From positions 186,001 through 250,000 of the forward strand of contig NZ_PVZG01000011.1 in NCBI RefSeq assembly GCF_003002065.1: a stretch of 64,000 bases of DNA, read 5' to 3'. This document shows, piece by piece, positions 1-8,046 of this stretch. The stretch is from Pseudosporangium ferrugineum. Its GTDB lineage: Bacteria; Actinomycetota; Actinomycetes; Mycobacteriales; Micromonosporaceae. Under the pieces are notes generated by a model. The model saw nothing but the letters and a program-made list of their open reading frames with translations. It had not been told where the DNA came from and searched no databases. The translations under genes were made by a program, and so were the position numbers. The stretch's first letter is position 1. Every line of letters starts with the position of its first letter.

Positions 1-711
1 TTCCTGGCCGGTCATCGACTGGGCGGGCGCGGGGCCGCGGGTCAGGTGCACGCGCATGCCGGCCGCCGCGAGCCGGCCCTCGAGCCGGGTCGCGATGTCG
101 AACACGAGGTCGGCCTCGGTCCAGCGCAGCTGCCCGTCGGGGACGACCACGCCCGGGTCCTCCTCGCCGCCGTGGCCGGGGTCGATGACGATCGTCTTGC
201 CGACGAGGCTGGAGCCGGACTGCCGGAACGCCTCGGCCTCGCGGAGCCAGTTGGGGCGGCCCCCGACGACCTTGCGGCCGAGCCGGCGCAGCGCCTTCAT
301 CGTGTTGGGCCCGCACGAGCCGTCCGGGGTCAGCCCCACCTCGCGCTGGAACTGGGCGACCGCCCGTGCCGTACGCGGGCCGTAGATCGCATCCGCCCGG
401 CCGGTGTCGAAACCCATCTCGAGGAGGCGCTCCTGGAGGGCCCGCACGTCCTCACCCACGAGCGAGGTGGGCACCGAGTGGAACAGCGTGCGTGCGCCGA
501 GCTTCCAACGGGCGCCGTCGAGCGCCGACCACGTCTCCTGGCCGACGAGCCCGTCGACGCCGATGCCGCGGCTCTGCTGGAAGGCGCGCACAGCGGTCTC
601 GGTGGCGGTGTCGAACTCGGTGCCGCCGGCCTCCAGGAGTTCGAGACCCACCAGGATCGACCGGATCTCTTCGACGGCCGGCCCGGTGTCTCCACGTCGG
701 ATCGAGCGCAC
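1..711 (-). CDS. cwlM: N-acetylmuramoyl-L-alanine amidase, CwlM-like (C-terminus outside window)
   Basis: The 237 visible residues contain two peptidoglycan-binding repeats (about residues 5-65 and 85-145; each has the AVRAFQ/AVAQFQ helix and a DG turn) followed by the start of an Amidase_3 zinc hydrolase domain with the motif VIDPGHGGEDP-like (seen as IVIDPGHGGEEDPG). The GTG start at 711 has an AGGGAG ribosome site about 8 bases upstream. The place next to trxA-trxB-sigM is that of mycobacterial cwlM, whose product regulates peptidoglycan precursor synthesis (MurA) rather than acting mainly as a hydrolase; whether that holds here is inference. The stop codon lies left of the window. Confidence 0.9.
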   Translation of the reverse strand, partial: MRSIRRGDTGPAVEEIRSILVGLELLEAGGTEFDTATETAVRAFQQSRGIGVDGLVGQETWSALDGARWKLGARTLFHSVPTSLVGEDVRALQERLLEMGFDTGRADAIYGPRTARAVAQFQREVGLTPDGSCGPNTMKALRRLGRKVVGGRPNWLREAEAFRQSGSSLVGKTIVIDPGHGGEEDPGVVVPDGQLRWTEADLVFDIATRLEGRLAAAGMRVHLTRGPAPAQSMTGQE

Positions 712-840
712 GCGCGGCTCCCTAAGAACTGAGGGGGATGTGCAGAGGGCAACTCTCGGAGCGTACTCCTCGCCGCCGCGGAGGGCCCGCCGTCGATGGC
801 CGCTCCGTGCGTCGCATCACGAACGAGACCGGAAGACAGG

Positions 841-870
841 ACGCCCCGCATCCACGCGGATGCGGGGCGT
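841..870 (-). terminator. Hairpin terminator downstream of trxA
   Basis: A perfect 13-base stem (ACGCCCCGCATCC and its complement) with a 4-base loop lies between the trxA stop and the cwlM start. There is no long U tract, as is common for actinobacterial terminators. It should separate trxBA transcription from cwlM. Confidence 0.7.
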
Positions 871-884
871 CGCAGGGGGTCGGG

Positions 885-1208
885 TCAGAGGGCCGACTCG
901 ATGAAGTTCACGAGGGCGCCCTTGGGCTTGGCGCCGGCCACCGAGTTGACCGGTTCGCCGCCCTTGAACAGGGTCAGGGTCGGCACGGACATCACCCGGT
1001 AGGCGCGGGCCGTCTCGGGGTTCTCGTCGATGTTGACCTTGACGATCTCCACCCGGTCGCCCATCTCGGTGGCGATCTCTGCCAGCAGCGGGTCGACCTT
1101 CTTGCACGGTGCGCACCATTCGGCCCAGAAGTCGACAAGTACCACCTTGTCGGACTGCAGCACGTCACTCGCAAAAGTGGCGTCGGTGACGGCCTTGGTT
1201 GCTCCCAC
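885..1208 (-). CDS. trxA: Thioredoxin
   Basis: This 107-residue protein carries the redox motif WCAPC (residues about 30-34), the cis-proline segment SVPT and the terminal FIESAL helix of thioredoxins. It is a cytoplasmic disulfide reductase recycled by the thioredoxin reductase encoded directly upstream (14 bases between genes). The GTG start at 1208 is set by AGGAGG five bases upstream. The two genes form a trxB-trxA operon, expected to be induced by thiol stress through the SigR-type promoter seen upstream of trxB. Length and motifs are normal for the family. Confidence 0.97.
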   Translation of the reverse strand: MGATKAVTDATFASDVLQSDKVVLVDFWAEWCAPCKKVDPLLAEIATEMGDRVEIVKVNIDENPETARAYRVMSVPTLTLFKGGEPVNSVAGAKPKGALVNFIESAL

Positions 1209-1222
1209 TAGGACCTCCTGGT

Positions 1223-2182
1223 CTACAGCTCTACGAATGATGCGATGAAGCGCTCGGCGTCCAGCGCGGCGGCGCAGCCGGTGCCGGAGGCCGTGATGGC
1301 CTGACGGTAGGTGTGGTCGACCAGGTCGCCGGCGGCGAACACGCCGGGGACGTTGGTGCGGGTGCTCGGGTGGTCGACCTTCACGTAGCCCTCGTCGTCG
1401 AGCTCGACCTGGCCCTTGAACAGCTCGCTGCGCGGGTCGTGGCCGATGGCGACGAACACGCCGGTGACGTCGAGCACCTTGGTCTCGCCGGTCTCCACGT
1501 TGCGCAGCCGGGCGCCGGCGACCTTGCCGTCGTCGCCGAGGACCTCCTCCACCACGGAGTTCCACTCGACCTTGATCTTCGGGTTGTCCAGGGCGCGCTT
1601 CTGCATGACCTTGCTCGCCCGGAACGAGTCGCGCCGGTGCACGATCGTCACCGTCTCGGCGAAGCGGGTCAGGAAGGTGGCCTCCTCCATCGCGGAGTCG
1701 CCGCCGCCGACCACGATGATGTGCTGACCGCGGAAGAAGAATCCGTCACAGGTGGCACACGAGGAGACGCCGTGGCCGAGCAGCTCCTGCTCGCCGGGCA
1801 CGCCCAGGGGCCGCCACGCGGAACCGGTGGAGAGGATGACCGCGCGCGCGAAGTATTCCTTGTCGCCGACCCAGACGGTCTTGAGGCCCTCGGTGCCGGG
1901 CTCGGTGGGCTTGTCGCCCAGCTCGACCCGGGTGGCGTCGTCGGTGATGAACTCGGCGCCGAAGCGCTCGGCCTGCTTGCGCATGTTGTCCATGAGCTCC
2001 GGGCCCATGATGCCCTCGGGGTGGCCGGGGAAATTCTCCACCTCGGTGGTGGTCATCAGCGCACCACCGGACTGCACACCCTCGATGACCAGCGGCTTGA
2101 GGTTGGCCCGGGCCGCGTAGAGCGCCGCGGTGTAACCGGACGGTCCCGAGCCGATGATGATCAGGTTTCGGACCTCGTCCAC
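1223..2182 (-). CDS. trxB: Thioredoxin-disulfide reductase
   Basis: This 319-residue FAD/NADPH enzyme reduces thioredoxin. It has the N-terminal FAD motif GSGPSGYTAALYAARA, the redox centre CATC (about residue 142) and the NADPH motif GGGDSAMEEA, then the C-terminal FAD motif AAGDL. The frame is open further upstream to 2224, but the GTG at 2182 has GAGGAG seven bases before it and gives the usual family N-terminus (VRNLIIIGSG), so I take that start. The order sigM-antisigma-trxB-trxA-cwlM is the one known from mycobacteria. Confidence 0.97.
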   Translation of the reverse strand: MDEVRNLIIIGSGPSGYTAALYAARANLKPLVIEGVQSGGALMTTTEVENFPGHPEGIMGPELMDNMRKQAERFGAEFITDDATRVELGDKPTEPGTEGLKTVWVGDKEYFARAVILSTGSAWRPLGVPGEQELLGHGVSSCATCDGFFFRGQHIIVVGGGDSAMEEATFLTRFAETVTIVHRRDSFRASKVMQKRALDNPKIKVEWNSVVEEVLGDDGKVAGARLRNVETGETKVLDVTGVFVAIGHDPRSELFKGQVELDDEGYVKVDHPSTRTNVPGVFAAGDLVDHTYRQAITASGTGCAAALDAERFIASFVEL

Positions 2183-2234
2183 TGCCGACTCCTCAATCTG
2201 GGTTCGCCGGGTCACCGGCGACATCGCACGCTAG

Positions 2235-2262
2235 AACGTCATGGTAGGAGAGCAACATTCCC
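2235..2262 (-). promoter_or_regulatory. SigR/SigH-type promoter of trxB-trxA
   Basis: On the minus strand GGGAAT (2262-2257) is followed after exactly 19 bases by GTT (2237-2235). This matches the GGAAT-N18/19-GTT consensus recognised by SigR of Streptomyces and SigH of mycobacteria, factors that control trxBA in response to disulfide stress. The expected transcription start is near 2228, about 45 bases before the trxB GTG. The match is seen; the use is inferred from the family. Confidence 0.8.
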
Positions 2263-2322
2263 GCGCGTCATGGGCTTGTGGGCCCCGGCATAGTGGGGGT
2301 GCTCACGACGGCGGGCGTCGGT

Positions 2323-3375
2323 TCAGCCTACCTTCGCGGACCCCAGCTTGTCGGCGCCGGAAGCGGGCGTGCCACAGCCGGCGCCGGCCGCCCAGACCCA
2401 CGACCCGTTGGCGGCCGTGAACTGCACGATCAGTGCGGGTGCGCCCTCGTACCGCGCGTAGTCGATGGTCTGCGCGGTGACCGGCCCGGCACCGTTGGCG
2501 CCGGCGATCGCATCGAGGCAGGCGAGCAGCGCCTCCCGGACGCGCAGCCGGTCGAGCGCCTCGTTCCGCTCGGCCATCACCCCGCCGGTCGGCTCCGCGC
2601 CCTTGTTCCGGGAGTCGTCCGCCGCCCCGGTCCGCGGGGCCGGCGGTTGCTGACCGGGAGCCCGCGGCGCGGACCCGGTCTGCCCGGTGTCGGCCGGCGC
2701 GGACAGGGCCTGCGCGGCGGCCTGCGCGAGCGTCCCCCGGTTGTAGTCGATGCCGCTCGACGAGATCTGTCCCGGACCGGCCGGCAGCGCCAGCGCGTGC
2801 TCGGCACCCTGCGCCGACCCGGCCGCCGAACTGTCGTCCGCCGAATCCGCGCCGCCCAGCTGCTGCACCCCGAACCCGACGAAAGCCAGGACCCCCGCCG
2901 CGATCCCGGCCGGCGCGGCCCACTTCCACCGCCGGACCCGCTTCCGGGCCGTCGTGGCCCGCTCTTCCCCATCCGGTACGGCGACCAGGTGCCGGCCAGG
3001 AGCAGCACCGTCGCCACCCGGCGCCGAGTGGATCGCGCCGGAAGCCGCAACGTCGAACTCCCCGGCACGGGGGCTGCTCCCGGAAGCGGCACTGCCACTC
3101 CCCGCCTCCCCACCCCCGGCGGCCTCGGCGGCGAACGCGGCATCGAGCCGGGCCACGAACTCCGCCGGCATCGGCTCGGGCTCCTCGCCCCAGGACCGCA
3201 GCGCCGAAGTCATCGCGCCGGCCGCCGCGTCGAGCTCCGCGTGCGCCCGCCGCCACCCGGGATGCCCGACGATCAGCGCGGCGACCACGGCCTCATCGGG
3301 GGTGCCGTCCAGCGCGCCGCCGACATAGTCGGCCAGCAGGTCGAAGTCGACCTCGCTGAACTCTGCCCCGGTCAC
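2323..3375 (-). CDS. Membrane anti-sigma factor, partner of SigM-like factor
   Basis: The 350-residue product has an acidic N-terminal helical region (residues 1-60, with no clear HxxxCxxC zinc motif), a proline/serine/glycine-rich linker, one membrane segment around residues 150-172 (KWAAPAGIAAGVLAFVGFG) and an extracytoplasmic C-terminal domain ending in a Cys-containing segment. Its start overlaps the end of the sigma gene by four bases (ATGA), which implies translational coupling. Position and topology correspond to RsmA of mycobacteria. No intrinsic enzymatic domain is visible. The role as anti-sigma factor rests on the coupling and topology, not on a recognised domain. Confidence 0.8.
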   Translation of the reverse strand: MTGAEFSEVDFDLLADYVGGALDGTPDEAVVAALIVGHPGWRRAHAELDAAAGAMTSALRSWGEEPEPMPAEFVARLDAAFAAEAAGGGEAGSGSAASGSSPRAGEFDVAASGAIHSAPGGDGAAPGRHLVAVPDGEERATTARKRVRRWKWAAPAGIAAGVLAFVGFGVQQLGGADSADDSSAAGSAQGAEHALALPAGPGQISSSGIDYNRGTLAQAAAQALSAPADTGQTGSAPRAPGQQPPAPRTGAADDSRNKGAEPTGGVMAERNEALDRLRVREALLACLDAIAGANGAGPVTAQTIDYARYEGAPALIVQFTAANGSWVWAAGAGCGTPASGADKLGSAKVG

Positions 3376-4316
3376 GCCTGTTCCCCCCTGTCACCCGGCA
3401 CCGGCGGATACGTCGAAGCCGGCGTCGATCCCGTCGCCGGAAGCGGCACGGTCGCGCCCGACCCCGATGGGACGCGCCCCGCCGCCCCACGGTTCCCGCC
3501 GTGATCGGCGTCTCCCGGCGCACCGCCGTGATCGGCGGTGCCGCGTTCCCCGCCGTCGGCGCGTCCGCGTTCCCCACCGCGGTCGGCGCGTTGGCGTTCC
3601 CCGCCGTGATCGGCGCGTCCGCGCTCCCCGTGGTGATCGGTGTCTCCCGGCGCGCCGCTCTGAGCGCCGGCCCCTCGGGCGGGGCCACCGGCGTCCCGGG
3701 CGGAACCGCCGACCGGATCGAACCCGACCCGCAGATGCCCCAGGGCCAGCGCCATCCGCGCCCGTCCTCGCGCGCACCTGCTCTTGATCGTCCCCTCGGC
3801 CACCCCGAGGATCCCGGCGGCCTCGACCACCGGGTAGCCCTGCACGTCCACCAGCACCAGTGCGGCCCGCTGCTCCGCCGGCAGCGCGGCCAGCGCGGCG
3901 CGTACGACGAGGGCGGTGTCGTGGTCCTGGACCGGGGCGGCCGGCTCTCCCCGGGCGCCGAGGCCGCCGTCGTCGGTGTGCGTACCGTCGGGGAGGGGGA
4001 CGGTCGGGTGGGCCTGCCGGCGCCGGATCCGGTCGAGGCAGGCGTTGACCACGATCCGGTGCAGCCACGTGGTGACCGCCGAGTCACCCCGGAACCGCGC
4101 GGCGCCCCGGTGCGCGGAGAGCAGCGCGTCCTGCACCGCGTCGGCGGCTTCCTCACGATCCCCGATCGTCCGCAACGCCACGGCCCACAGCCGGTCGCGA
4201 TGCCGCCGCACCAGCTCCCCGAAGGCGTGCTGGTCGCCGTCGACGTGGGCGCGCAGCAGCTCGGCGTCGGTGGGCTCCGAGCCGGGCGCCTCATCGCGTG
4301 CGTCGCCGGAAGTCAC
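3372..4316 (-). CDS. sigM: ECF RNA polymerase sigma factor SigM-like, with long repeat tail
   Basis: Residues 20-100 form sigma region 2 (AFGELVRRHRDRLWAVALR and the DAVQDALL helix) and residues 130-190 form region 4 (LPAEQRAALVLVDVQGY, then VAEGTIKSRCARGRARM). It should direct RNA polymerase to cell-envelope or redox-stress promoters, restrained by the coupled anti-sigma. The C-terminus has an extra segment of about 100 residues with repeated DHGGERGRAD-like units, unlike ordinary ECF factors, which end shortly after region 4. There is no ribosome site before the GTG; TAGATT lies six bases upstream, so the mRNA may be leaderless. Confidence 0.9.
   Translation of the reverse strand: MTSGDARDEAPGSEPTDAELLRAHVDGDQHAFGELVRRHRDRLWAVALRTIGDREEAADAVQDALLSAHRGAARFRGDSAVTTWLHRIVVNACLDRIRRRQAHPTVPLPDGTHTDDGGLGARGEPAAPVQDHDTALVVRAALAALPAEQRAALVLVDVQGYPVVEAAGILGVAEGTIKSRCARGRARMALALGHLRVGFDPVGGSARDAGGPARGAGAQSGAPGDTDHHGERGRADHGGERQRADRGGERGRADGGERGTADHGGAPGDADHGGNRGAAGRVPSGSGATVPLPATGSTPASTYPPVPGDRGEQA
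3501..3670 (-). repeat. About 30-bp degenerate repeats in the 3' part of the sigma gene
   Basis: Units resembling CCGTGATCGGCGCGTCCGCG recur about five times and encode the DHGGER/ADRGGER tail of the sigma factor. Copies differ by several bases but keep the reading frame. The repeat is confined to the region after sigma region 4. Confidence 0.6.
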
Positions 4317-4378
4317 GCCAGCAATCTAGCGGAGTGGAGCGACTCGACCCCACCCGGCAACCGCCGGGGGCGCCGGCC

Positions 4379-5968
4379 TCAGTTGCCGTGCACCTCGACG
4401 TTGGAGATCTCGAGCCGGTACCTGCCGTCGTTGTCGCGGGGCAGCTCGGTGACGAAGACCATGAGGTACTGGTACTTCACGCCTTCCTCGAAGACGGTGA
4501 AGAACGTGTTGGTCCCGTCCGTCTTCGAATACTCCCCGTCGCGGCAGGCCTTCTTGGCCGCGTTCGTCTCCTCGCCGTCCGGGTCGCCGAGCTTCTTCCA
4601 GGTCTTGACGACCTGGTCGTCGCCCTGGCTGCTGTCGCCCGGGTCGGAGGTGCCGGTGCAGATGCCCATCGCCGCGCCGGGCGAGGAGGCCTCGACCCGG
4701 ACGTCGCTGATCGTGTGCGGCGAGCCGAGGTTGATCAGCAGGCCCATGCCCGGCTTGTTGTAGAATTTCGGCTCCTGGAATCCGGCCGTGCGCCAGGCGG
4801 TGTCCTTGTCGTCGTCGACGGTGAGCTTCGCCTCGGCCGCGTCGGTGCGGTCGCCGGTCGGCGGGTCGACGATGCGGACCATGTCGGCGGTGAGCGGGAT
4901 CTTCTTGGGTGCCGCCCCCTGCGTCTCCGAGCCGGGGGTGGTGGCGTCGCCCTGGTTGCCGCCGCCCTGGGGGGCGGTGTTCGCCTGGGTGGTGCCCTCC
5001 GGCTTGTTCGAGCTGGAGTCGCTGATCGCGCGGATGCCGAAGATGAGGCCGATCACCGCGATGACCGCGAGGGCCGCGATGCCCAGGACGATCTTGCGGT
5101 TGTTGCGGACCGGTTCCGCCGAGGTGCCCTGGGTGAAGCGGAGCGGGCCGACCTCCTCGTACTCCTCGTCGGCGGAGTCGAGGCGGGCCAGCTCGCCGGT
5201 GAGGGCGTCGCTCTCGGGGGTCGCGACCCGCTTGTCGAGCAGGTCCATCGTGAGGTCGTCGAGATAGGCCGGGACGCCGGCGCGGATCTGGCGGGGCGCG
5301 GAGAGGGCGCCGTTGCCGTCGCGCATGGCGTCGGGCAGGGACGAGGGGCGACCCATCTCCGTCTGGGGCCAATGGCCGGTCAGGGAAAAGTAGAGGATGC
5401 CGCCGACCGCGCGGACGTCGGACTCGGTGCTGTCGGACGCGTCGGCCCGGGCGTCGGCCAGGACCACCCGGCCGTCGTCGCCGATGAGGGTCGTGCCGGG
5501 GTGCACGTTGCCGTGGACCATGCCGGTGGCGTGCACGGCGGCGAGCGCGTCGGCGATGGAGTGGGCGATCGCGATGGCGCGGGCCGGGTCGAGCGGACCC
5601 TCCCGCGCGATCAGCTCGCGCAGCGCCTCGCCGTCGACCCACTCGCGCACCACGTAGGCGCGCTGGCCCTCGTCGATCGCGTCGTAGACGCCGACCAGAT
5701 TGGGGTGGATCACGCGGCTCGCGTCGACCGCCGCCTGCAGCATCTCGGCCGCGGGATCGCCGCCGGGGTAGCGCAGCACGACCGCCACCGGGCGCCGGAG
5801 AATGACGTCGATGCCCCGCCAGACCTGCCGGCCAGCACTGTCGTTGTTGACGTGCTCCTCGAGCTGATAGCGCTCGGCCAGGATCTCACCGACGGTGGGC
5901 GCACCGAAGGTCATGACCGGTCCGGCCTCGTCGGCCGCGGTCTCGTGGCCTTCGCCGACCTGGGTCAC
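4379..5968 (-). CDS. Membrane pseudokinase with extracytoplasmic C-terminal domain (MurJ partner)
   Basis: The 529-residue product has a kinase-like fold at about residues 30-260, but the catalytic residues are lost: the beta-3 lysine position reads VAVVLR, the HRD-KPxN loop is HGNVHPGTT, and DFG is replaced by DAR. One membrane helix follows (about 310-332, IVLGIAALAVIAVIGLIFG), then an extracytoplasmic beta-rich domain of discoidin type up to the end. In mycobacteria these parts are fused to the C-terminus of the flippase MviN/MurJ (Rv3910), where the phosphorylated pseudokinase binds FhaA; here they are a separate gene beside murJ. GTG at 5968 is preceded by GAGGGAGGA. Confidence 0.88.
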   Translation of the reverse strand: MTQVGEGHETAADEAGPVMTFGAPTVGEILAERYQLEEHVNNDSAGRQVWRGIDVILRRPVAVVLRYPGGDPAAEMLQAAVDASRVIHPNLVGVYDAIDEGQRAYVVREWVDGEALRELIAREGPLDPARAIAIAHSIADALAAVHATGMVHGNVHPGTTLIGDDGRVVLADARADASDSTESDVRAVGGILYFSLTGHWPQTEMGRPSSLPDAMRDGNGALSAPRQIRAGVPAYLDDLTMDLLDKRVATPESDALTGELARLDSADEEYEEVGPLRFTQGTSAEPVRNNRKIVLGIAALAVIAVIGLIFGIRAISDSSSNKPEGTTQANTAPQGGGNQGDATTPGSETQGAAPKKIPLTADMVRIVDPPTGDRTDAAEAKLTVDDDKDTAWRTAGFQEPKFYNKPGMGLLINLGSPHTISDVRVEASSPGAAMGICTGTSDPGDSSQGDDQVVKTWKKLGDPDGEETNAAKKACRDGEYSKTDGTNTFFTVFEEGVKYQYLMVFVTELPRDNDGRYRLEISNVEVHGN

Positions 5969-6122
5969 CCGTCCTCCCTCGGTGGGTTCGCACGTGTCGC
6001 CCCTGACCTTACCCGCCCGCGGCCAAGGTCCCACAGGTCATCCCCGGGCGACCTGGGGGTCCGAGACGTTCCGCGGGGGCTGTACGAGGCTCTGGGCGTA
6101 CACGAATCAGCAGTTCAGGGGG

Positions 6123-6143
6123 TTATCCACAAGGTTGTCCACA
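6123..6143 (+). promoter_or_regulatory. Pair of DnaA boxes between murJ and the pseudokinase gene
   Basis: TTATCCACA (6123-6131) and TTGTCCACA (6135-6143) lie in the same orientation three bases apart. The first is the perfect E. coli-type box and the second the actinobacterial consensus. They sit just after the murJ stop on the minus strand, in a 179-base gap that holds no other clear signal. Confidence 0.7.
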
Positions 6144-6147
6144 GGGC

Positions 6148-7995
6148 CTAGCGCCCGAGTTTGCGGCGCACCATGCCGACGACCTGATTCACTTCGTGGA
6201 CCTTGAACAGGGTAGCCGCCACGAGGTAGACCAGCATGATCACCCCACCGCCGACCACCACCTGCAGCGCCGCGTCGAGCCGCCCGGGCGTGTCACCGCC
6301 GGGCAGGAAGTGCACGACCAGCAGGCCGGCGGCCGTGGCGGCGCCCGCGGCGGCGACGACCTTGAGCAGCGCGACGGCCACCGAGCCGAGGTTGAGCCGG
6401 CCGATCCGGCGACGCAGCACGGCGAGGGAGATCAGCGCGGAGAGCAGATAGGAGATCGCGTTGGCCGCCGTCATGCCCGCCGCCGCCAGCGACTGTGACA
6501 GCACCTGGGCGAGCACGAGGTAGCCGGCGATGCGCACGGCGACGACCGGCAGGTTGATCAGCGCGACCGTCTTGTTGCCCTGCAGCGCGTAGAAGGCATA
6601 GGTACAGAGGTAGCTGACGGACAGCGGTATCACCGCGAACGCCGCGACGACCAGGACGCGGCCGGTGGCGAACGCCTGGTCGTAGTTGAGCGCGCCGCCC
6701 TGGAAGAGGGTGACCGCGATCGGCACGCCGAGCACCCCGTACGCGACGGCGATCGGGGCCAGCGCGGTCGTCGTGAGCCGGATGCCGCGGCTGACGTCGG
6801 CGCTGACGTCGGCGAACCGGCCCTCCGCGGCGGCCGCGCTCATCTTGGGCAGCAGCGCGGTCATCACCGAGACGCCGATGATGCCGTGGGCCATCATCGT
6901 GAGCAGGAAGACGTTGTTGAAGGCCAGCGTGCTCGCCTGCTTGCCGTCCGACACCCCGCTGAGCACCCGGACCACCAGGAAGACCGCCAGCTGGTTCGCG
7001 ACGACGAAGCAGAGCATCCAGCCCGCGAGCCGGCCGATCTCGCCGAGGCCCAGTTCGCGCGGGGCCCAGCGCCACCGCCACGAGAAGCCGACCTTGCGCA
7101 GCGCGGGCAGCAGCCCGATCGACTGCACCACCATGCCGAGCAGGGTGCCGCCGCCGATCAGCGCGATCTCGGCGCCGGACATGTCCTCCGGCTTCTTCAG
7201 GCCCGTACCGAAGACCGCGATGAAGACGCCGCACGTCGCGATGACGACGAGGTTGTTGAGGATGGGCGCCCACATCGGCGCGGCGAAGTGGCCGCGGACG
7301 TTGAGCACCGCCGCGATGAGCGCGGAGAGGCCGGTGAAGAAGATGATCGGCAGGATCAGGTACGCCAGCGACGTGACGAGGTCGCGGTAGCCGTCGCCGG
7401 TCTGGCTGCTCGACTGGATCAGCGTGATCACCGGCGCTGCCACGGTGACCAGCACGGTCGCGATGCCCAGGGTCGCCACGGCGAAGGTGAGCAGCTGCTG
7501 GGTAAAGAGCTGGCCGTCGTCCGGGTCGGCCTTGCGGCGACGGACGAGCAGCGGGATGAGAACGCTGGACAGGATGCCGCCCAGCAGCAGCTCGTAGATC
7601 TGGTTCGGCAGGAACTGGGCGCTCGTGTACGCGTCGCCGACGCCGGCGCCCAGCGTCATGCCGATCAGCATGTTCCGGACGAACCCGATCAACCGGCTGA
7701 CCAGGCTGCCGGCCGCCATGATCGCGCTGTTGCCGGCGGTGCTGCGCCCCTGGCCCGCCGTGCTGGGCGCGGCCTCCGGCCCGGCCGGCTCGGCGCGTGA
7801 CGAACTGCCGTAGACGGTGCCCGAGCCGGACGACTCGACGACCGTCGGCGGGAACACCTCCGGCGGAAGCGCCTGGTCGGCGGCCGCGGTCGGCAGCGTG
7901 CCCGTGCTGTCGACGGAGATCAGCATGGCGCCGTCGGACGGCTCCGGCTCACCGTCGGGCGCGGCGTGCGCGCTGCGGTACAGGCCGCCGCTCAC
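6148..7995 (-). CDS. murJ: Lipid II flippase MurJ
   Basis: This 615-residue polytopic membrane protein belongs to the MOP superfamily and should move lipid II across the membrane for peptidoglycan synthesis. After a disordered cytoplasmic N-terminus of about 95 residues, the family signature SLVSRLIGFVRNMLIG and about 14 hydrophobic segments follow, ending with EVNQVVGMVRRKLGR. The pseudokinase that is fused to it in mycobacteria is encoded by the next gene. GTG at 7995 is chosen over TTG at 7998 because GGGGAGG then lies at normal spacing (five bases). Confidence 0.96.
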   Translation of the reverse strand: MSGGLYRSAHAAPDGEPEPSDGAMLISVDSTGTLPTAAADQALPPEVFPPTVVESSGSGTVYGSSSRAEPAGPEAAPSTAGQGRSTAGNSAIMAAGSLVSRLIGFVRNMLIGMTLGAGVGDAYTSAQFLPNQIYELLLGGILSSVLIPLLVRRRKADPDDGQLFTQQLLTFAVATLGIATVLVTVAAPVITLIQSSSQTGDGYRDLVTSLAYLILPIIFFTGLSALIAAVLNVRGHFAAPMWAPILNNLVVIATCGVFIAVFGTGLKKPEDMSGAEIALIGGGTLLGMVVQSIGLLPALRKVGFSWRWRWAPRELGLGEIGRLAGWMLCFVVANQLAVFLVVRVLSGVSDGKQASTLAFNNVFLLTMMAHGIIGVSVMTALLPKMSAAAAEGRFADVSADVSRGIRLTTTALAPIAVAYGVLGVPIAVTLFQGGALNYDQAFATGRVLVVAAFAVIPLSVSYLCTYAFYALQGNKTVALINLPVVAVRIAGYLVLAQVLSQSLAAAGMTAANAISYLLSALISLAVLRRRIGRLNLGSVAVALLKVVAAAGAATAAGLLVVHFLPGGDTPGRLDAALQVVVGGGVIMLVYLVAATLFKVHEVNQVVGMVRRKLGR

Positions 7996-8046
7996 CAAGA
8001 CCTCCCCAGGGGTACGGACACAGACGTCACCCTAGCCACGGGCCGC

